From Manis javanica (Eukaryota > Chordata > Mammalia > Pholidota > Manidae), in the NCBI RefSeq assembly GCF_040802235.1, contig NC_133170.1, forward strand, positions 6,649,001 through 6,713,000: 64,000 bases of DNA. Direction: 5' to 3'. The notes beneath the pieces were generated by a model. It saw nothing but the letters and a program-made list of their open reading frames with translations. It was not told the DNA's origin and searched no databases. Positions within the stretch are counted from its first letter, which is position 1. Each line of letters begins with the position of its first letter. Both the position numbers and the translations under genes were made by a program. Shown in pieces: positions 59,946-64,000 of this stretch.

Positions 59946-61790
59946 TGTTTCCTGAGGACAGGATGAAGTCACCCACATCCTGCCTCAAGAATACTGACAC
60001 CCCTACCTCAGAATGAACCTTTTATACAACATGTGCCTTCATGTACCTGAACAGAACAGATCGCATGAAGTATTGTGTGCCTGCTTGTTGATAAGCATAT
60101 ACTTGATAAGTCTCTGTATGGGTGGCTTAATTTTGTCTGAAACTTGCTTTCATTATAACCTGGTAGTGAGGGACAGGGACTAATTAACCCTGACCCTCCT
60201 TTAATGGCAATGCCAATATCTATGAAAAATAACTTTAAAATTATGTAAGTCCAAATTATTGGGTGTCAGTTAACACCTAAGACCAATATTCATTTCACTC
60301 TTCCTCTTTTGTGCAGAAGTCATGATATTTTTTGGGGATTGACTACTCCACAGGCTTACTCTTGATCAAGTCTTTAAGAGCAACGTATAAATAGTATTTT
60401 TCTTCCCACCTGGGCTCTAGACAAATCGAGAGATGTTGCAAAGGAATAAGGCAGATGGGAACTCAAGCATTACTCTCAGTACTGATAAAGTGTAGTCCTT
60501 GGGAGATGAAGCTCTGTGCAAAAACCGGGATGATTGTGCTAAACTCCCCATCCTCCAGTCTAGACCTTGGAACAGCCCACCCGAGGGCAAGTTTGGAACA
60601 GCAGAGCAGACCCGTACATGTGGAGGCTGCCTTCATTGGGCTGGGAAAAGAGGGAGGGAGAAAGAGATCAAAATGTCCATGTTTGGGCCCGTGGATAATT
60701 TGGCTTCAGTTAAGAAACAAGGCCCAATGGCTGTTTAGGCAACATATCCAATGCGCACAGAGGACAGTAGGGGATGAAGCAGGTGGCCATATCTTGATAC
60801 ATCTAGTGTTGAGAAAAAATGTGCATCAATGAATACCTTCATTGAGGTCCATCATAAGATCATGGTTTGTTCGGATCCTTGGACCACAGGCAGGCAAAAG
60901 GCAGGAAGCAGTCACTCCCCAACAGCTTCCCTGGGCCAGCTCAGGCAGTGCCCCACCAGTCACATCTGTGGGGCAGAGGTAAAGGGTGTCCAGGATGAGC
61001 CTGTGAATCCCACATGATGGCTCTCAAGGCACAGTACCCAGCCCCCCATCGCCAGGGCATCAGCAACCCTGCCACCGCCAGGGTATGGTTACGGAGCACA
61101 TCTACTTTCTGCATGAGCTGGCAAAGGATCTCTCACTCTCTGCTCCTTCCAAACTTGAAGAGCCCCTTCTTTCTGCTCTTAGCTCTTCCTTTATGCAAAT
61201 ATAAACCCAGGATTAAGAAAGTGAAATTCAAGCCATCCCCACTGCACAGATGATGAAAAAGGAGGGCTCATCTCAATTGCCAAAGCCTAGATTTGAAACC
61301 AGGACGGGGTCTATGCAGCAAATACTGTAAACGTTTCCAAAACTTGACATTTATCCCTAGAGATCAAGTAGGAAAAAAAAACACAAAACCCACATAAACA
61401 TCATACAGTGCCTGTTTTACATAAATATAAAAGGAAATTATAGTTTGAGTGAATTTCTGTCTCAAAAAAGGAACCAGATTTATAATGTTATTTTATACAC
61501 TGTTAGTTCATTAGATTATAACATAAACATGGTTCAGCTGTTGTCTATTTTAGCAAAATAGACTCAAGTTTCATGGAATGAACTGAGTCACCACTGTGGC
61601 TTCTATCCAGATCAAAACAAAGTTGAAATATAACAATAGTGATGGAAGCATTTTAAGAGCAAGAACTTCAATGCATACCTAGATTTTGTATAGAAAAAAA
61701 AAGAGTAACGTTTAAAAACACAGCAAATTGCTTAGTGTTTGCAGTATATCTTTAAAAGCATATAGTCAAAGAATTTAAAAGGACATAGGG

Positions 61791-61797
<7 letters not shown>
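59946..61797. other. Upstream flank, nothing recognised
   Basis: Frames at 60455-61253 (125, 79, 62 and 79 residues) are unremarkable and are not called as genes. Confidence 0.45.

Positions 61798-61798
<1 letters not shown>

Positions 61799-61849
<51 letters not shown>
61799..61849. repeat. Compound (AT)n(AG)n microsatellite
   Basis: About 12 AT units directly followed by about 13 AG units, preceded by an A-run. Confidence 0.95.
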
Positions 61850-62629
61850 TTAGCCAGGATCCTGATATTTTGGGGATCTCCACATGAAAAGAAATACCAT
61901 ATGATAACAAGATTCATTCTAAATGTAAATCTAGACATTCGTTGTTTATAGAAAAAGAGAGCTAAATGGAAATGAAACAAAGTTGATACGCTTCAACAAA
62001 ACAACGAAAAGTCTCATGTAAACACAGATTCTTCACATCAGCCACAATACTGCTTGTGCAAGGCAGGCCTCCTCAGAGCCCAGGGTGCAGATGCCCTAAT
62101 GCAGGAACTCCACGTAAGCCAGGGGAGGCTGCTTTAAATCACCCCATCAGGAGAGGAAGCAGAGGAAAGCTCCATGCAAGGGGTTCTTTCTCCCCAAACC
62201 ATCGCTGCAAACTTCAGCAAACCACCACGAGTTACAGGGCATTGTTCGTAGGGGACTGGAAGGAAAGTTCATAAACACTGAGAAAATAGCATTCATCAGG
62301 CACTGTACATATTCACTTTTTCTCAAGTATACACTACACATCTTTGCAGTATTACCCCTTTTTTACAGATGACAAAAACTGGTGTTCATTAAGTGACGAC
62401 ACACACCAGCAGAGCCGCAATCCAAACCCCGGTTTGTCTTTTACCAAGTCCTCTGCTCTTTCTGAGCCTCATCTACCTCAGACTTAGGTATATACCAACA
62501 CCCTCACTTTAACCAGATGCTGCCTCTGAGCTCAAACGGGGCCTTCTAAGGACGTGCGTGGAGAAGGAGGGATGTAGGAAAGAGCAAGTGAGGAAGAAAT
62601 ATCCAAATTTAAACTCCGAAATCTAGTCC

Positions 62630-62930
62630 GGGGTCGACAACCTGTTGCTGTAAAAGGCCAGATAGTAATATTTAGGCTTTACAGACTATACGATCCCTGT
62701 CAACAACTACCCAGCCTGGCCGTTGTAGTGTGAAAACACCCGCAGACAATGAAGCGGAGCAGCTATGTTCCACTAAAACTATTTACGGATGCAGAGATTT
62801 GAATTTCATACAATTTTCACCTGTCACATTTTTAAAAAGTGAAAACCACTCTTAGTTCATGAGCGGTACAGAAATAGGCCCTGGGCCAGATTTGACCAAC
62901 AATCTACAGGCAGGGGCCCTGGTGCTGGAC
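62630..62930. mobile_element. Non-autonomous DNA transposon remnant (hAT-like)
   Basis: The ends CGGGGTCGACAACCTGTTGC and GCCCTGGGCCAGATTTGACC, together with TTCCACTAAAACTATTTACG inside, match a common old mammalian DNA-transposon family ('ggtcggcaaac...' type). Family name uncertain. Confidence 0.65.
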
Positions 62931-64000
62931 ACGAGGTTCAGTCATGCTTACAAACAGCAGCGTAACACTCATACGGAAGTCACCAATCAAGCACTTTATC
63001 TATTCTGAACGTAGTGGACCTACTGCACAAACAGAAGCTTTTAACAGAGTCAACCGAACTGATGAGCGAACAGCAAGACGCAAGCCCCTTTGCAATGAAT
63101 GGCTAAAAAACAATAGACCTGAGATTTTAAAAGGTTACCTGTTAATTAAGCCTAATAACCCAGAGGATTCATCTCCAAATAATATGATTTTAACCCAACA
63201 AAACTGAATCTGCTATCTGTGCTGAAAGATGCTAAAATTGTCATTACTTATGTTCTTTTTTCCTTTAAAAGTTTTTTCTTAATTTGCTGTGTTCTGTTGA
63301 GCGTTTTTACTTACATATCAAGGCTAATTTTTTTCATAGGCTTGAACTCCCTTCTTTGTAAGATGATGCTCATAAGAAAAGCATGATTCATTTTAAAGTA
63401 ACTTCATCATAAACTTTATGAAAGCTATGCAATCCTGCAGAGAGATACACTTTATCTTTTGAGAGATGCACTAACAGAAATGTGATTCGATAACCCTCGG
63501 TCCAACTACCAGAACGATTACATGAAGAAAATGAACTAGAAGCTGTTATGTTTGAGGATTTAAGACAGTAGACATTTTATTGTACTGCAAAGAAGGAAGA
63601 GCCAGCTCGTCAGTACACCGGCCACGGTTCTCTCTGAGAAGCACCGTCAAAGGAGAAGCTCTGAAAATGAATGAGCAGGGGGCTGCCGGATGTCAAGAAG
63701 AGCTTCACTCTGTGGTCCCTGGTTTCTGGCAGCAACAGGAAATGTTCAGTCGGCCGCTGGGAGACTCCTCGCTGGCGCACTGACTTCTCTGCTGTCAGTA
63801 CCCTGTGAGTGGGGGGTGGAAAGCCCCCTGGAACCCTTCAGGAAATGCAATAACCTTGTCACTTGTCAATGCCCTCGACAGCTTATAGGACAACCTGTCA
63901 GCTAGCTGGTGGTACTACATTAATGAACCTTGCCCTTGAAAGGGAAAAAAAGAAAAATCCAATAGTTTAACACAGAGTAATCAATGAAGAAACTTGCAGG
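62931..64000. other. Upstream flank with one short orphan frame
   Basis: An 87-codon ATG-initiated frame at 62944-63207 (+) reads like ordinary soluble protein (SPIKHFIYSERSGPTAQTEA, CNEWLKNNRPEILKGYL) but matches nothing I recognise. The rest is unremarkable. Confidence 0.35.

Noticed and set aside
57666-61250. Ancient ERVL-like interior sequence
   Set aside because: Faint impression only; I could not identify ordered protein or consensus blocks.

Overview
The window is nuclear DNA from a placental mammal. It contains interspersed L1, L2, MIR, hAT-Charlie and Tigger remnants, solo endogenous-retrovirus LTRs and simple repeats, one vertebrate CpG island, and one recognisable coding exon. There is no sign of prokaryotic genes, plasmids or CRISPR. 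No Alu, carnivore tRNA-SINE or ruminant BovB/Bov-tA element is visible. The L1 3' ends and a three-copy retroposon look like pangolin (Pholidota) sequence as I remember it. That assignment is an inference and was not checked against any database.

The one gene is BICD1, on the minus strand. Its first coding exon (positions 44273 to 44061) encodes the N-terminal 71 residues of this dynein-dynactin cargo adaptor, including the CC1 box, and ends in a clean GT donor. It lies in a CpG island (about 43980-45010) with GC boxes and no ATG on the gene strand for about 775 bases upstream of the start codon. Everything left of 44060 is the 5' part of BICD1 intron 1. Everything right of the island is upstream flank with no recognisable gene.

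Intron 1 (1-44060) is a layered set of transposon insertions. It holds several 5'-truncated L1s, mostly antisense to BICD1, and an L1 5'-end fragment inserted into an old L2. Four solo LTRs lie within 27.5-32.2 kb, three of one family and one of another. Three copies of an apparently non-coding, polyadenylated retroposon of 0.6-0.8 kb sit at about 2.4, 33.8 and 39.2 kb. Each has L1-type target-site duplications (TSDs), and one is nested in an older L1. This family is the most interesting signal in the window.

The upstream flank (45-64 kb) holds old MIR/L2 copies, a 5'-truncated L1 with TSDs at 50.6-51.3 kb, an antisense L1 abutting a decayed Tigger1 transposase copy (51.6-54.5 kb), a 37-bp minisatellite at 59.8 kb, a compound (AT)n(AG)n microsatellite at 61.8 kb, and a DNA-transposon remnant at 62.6 kb. 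Repeat family names come from memory of consensus sequences; old elements have approximate ends.
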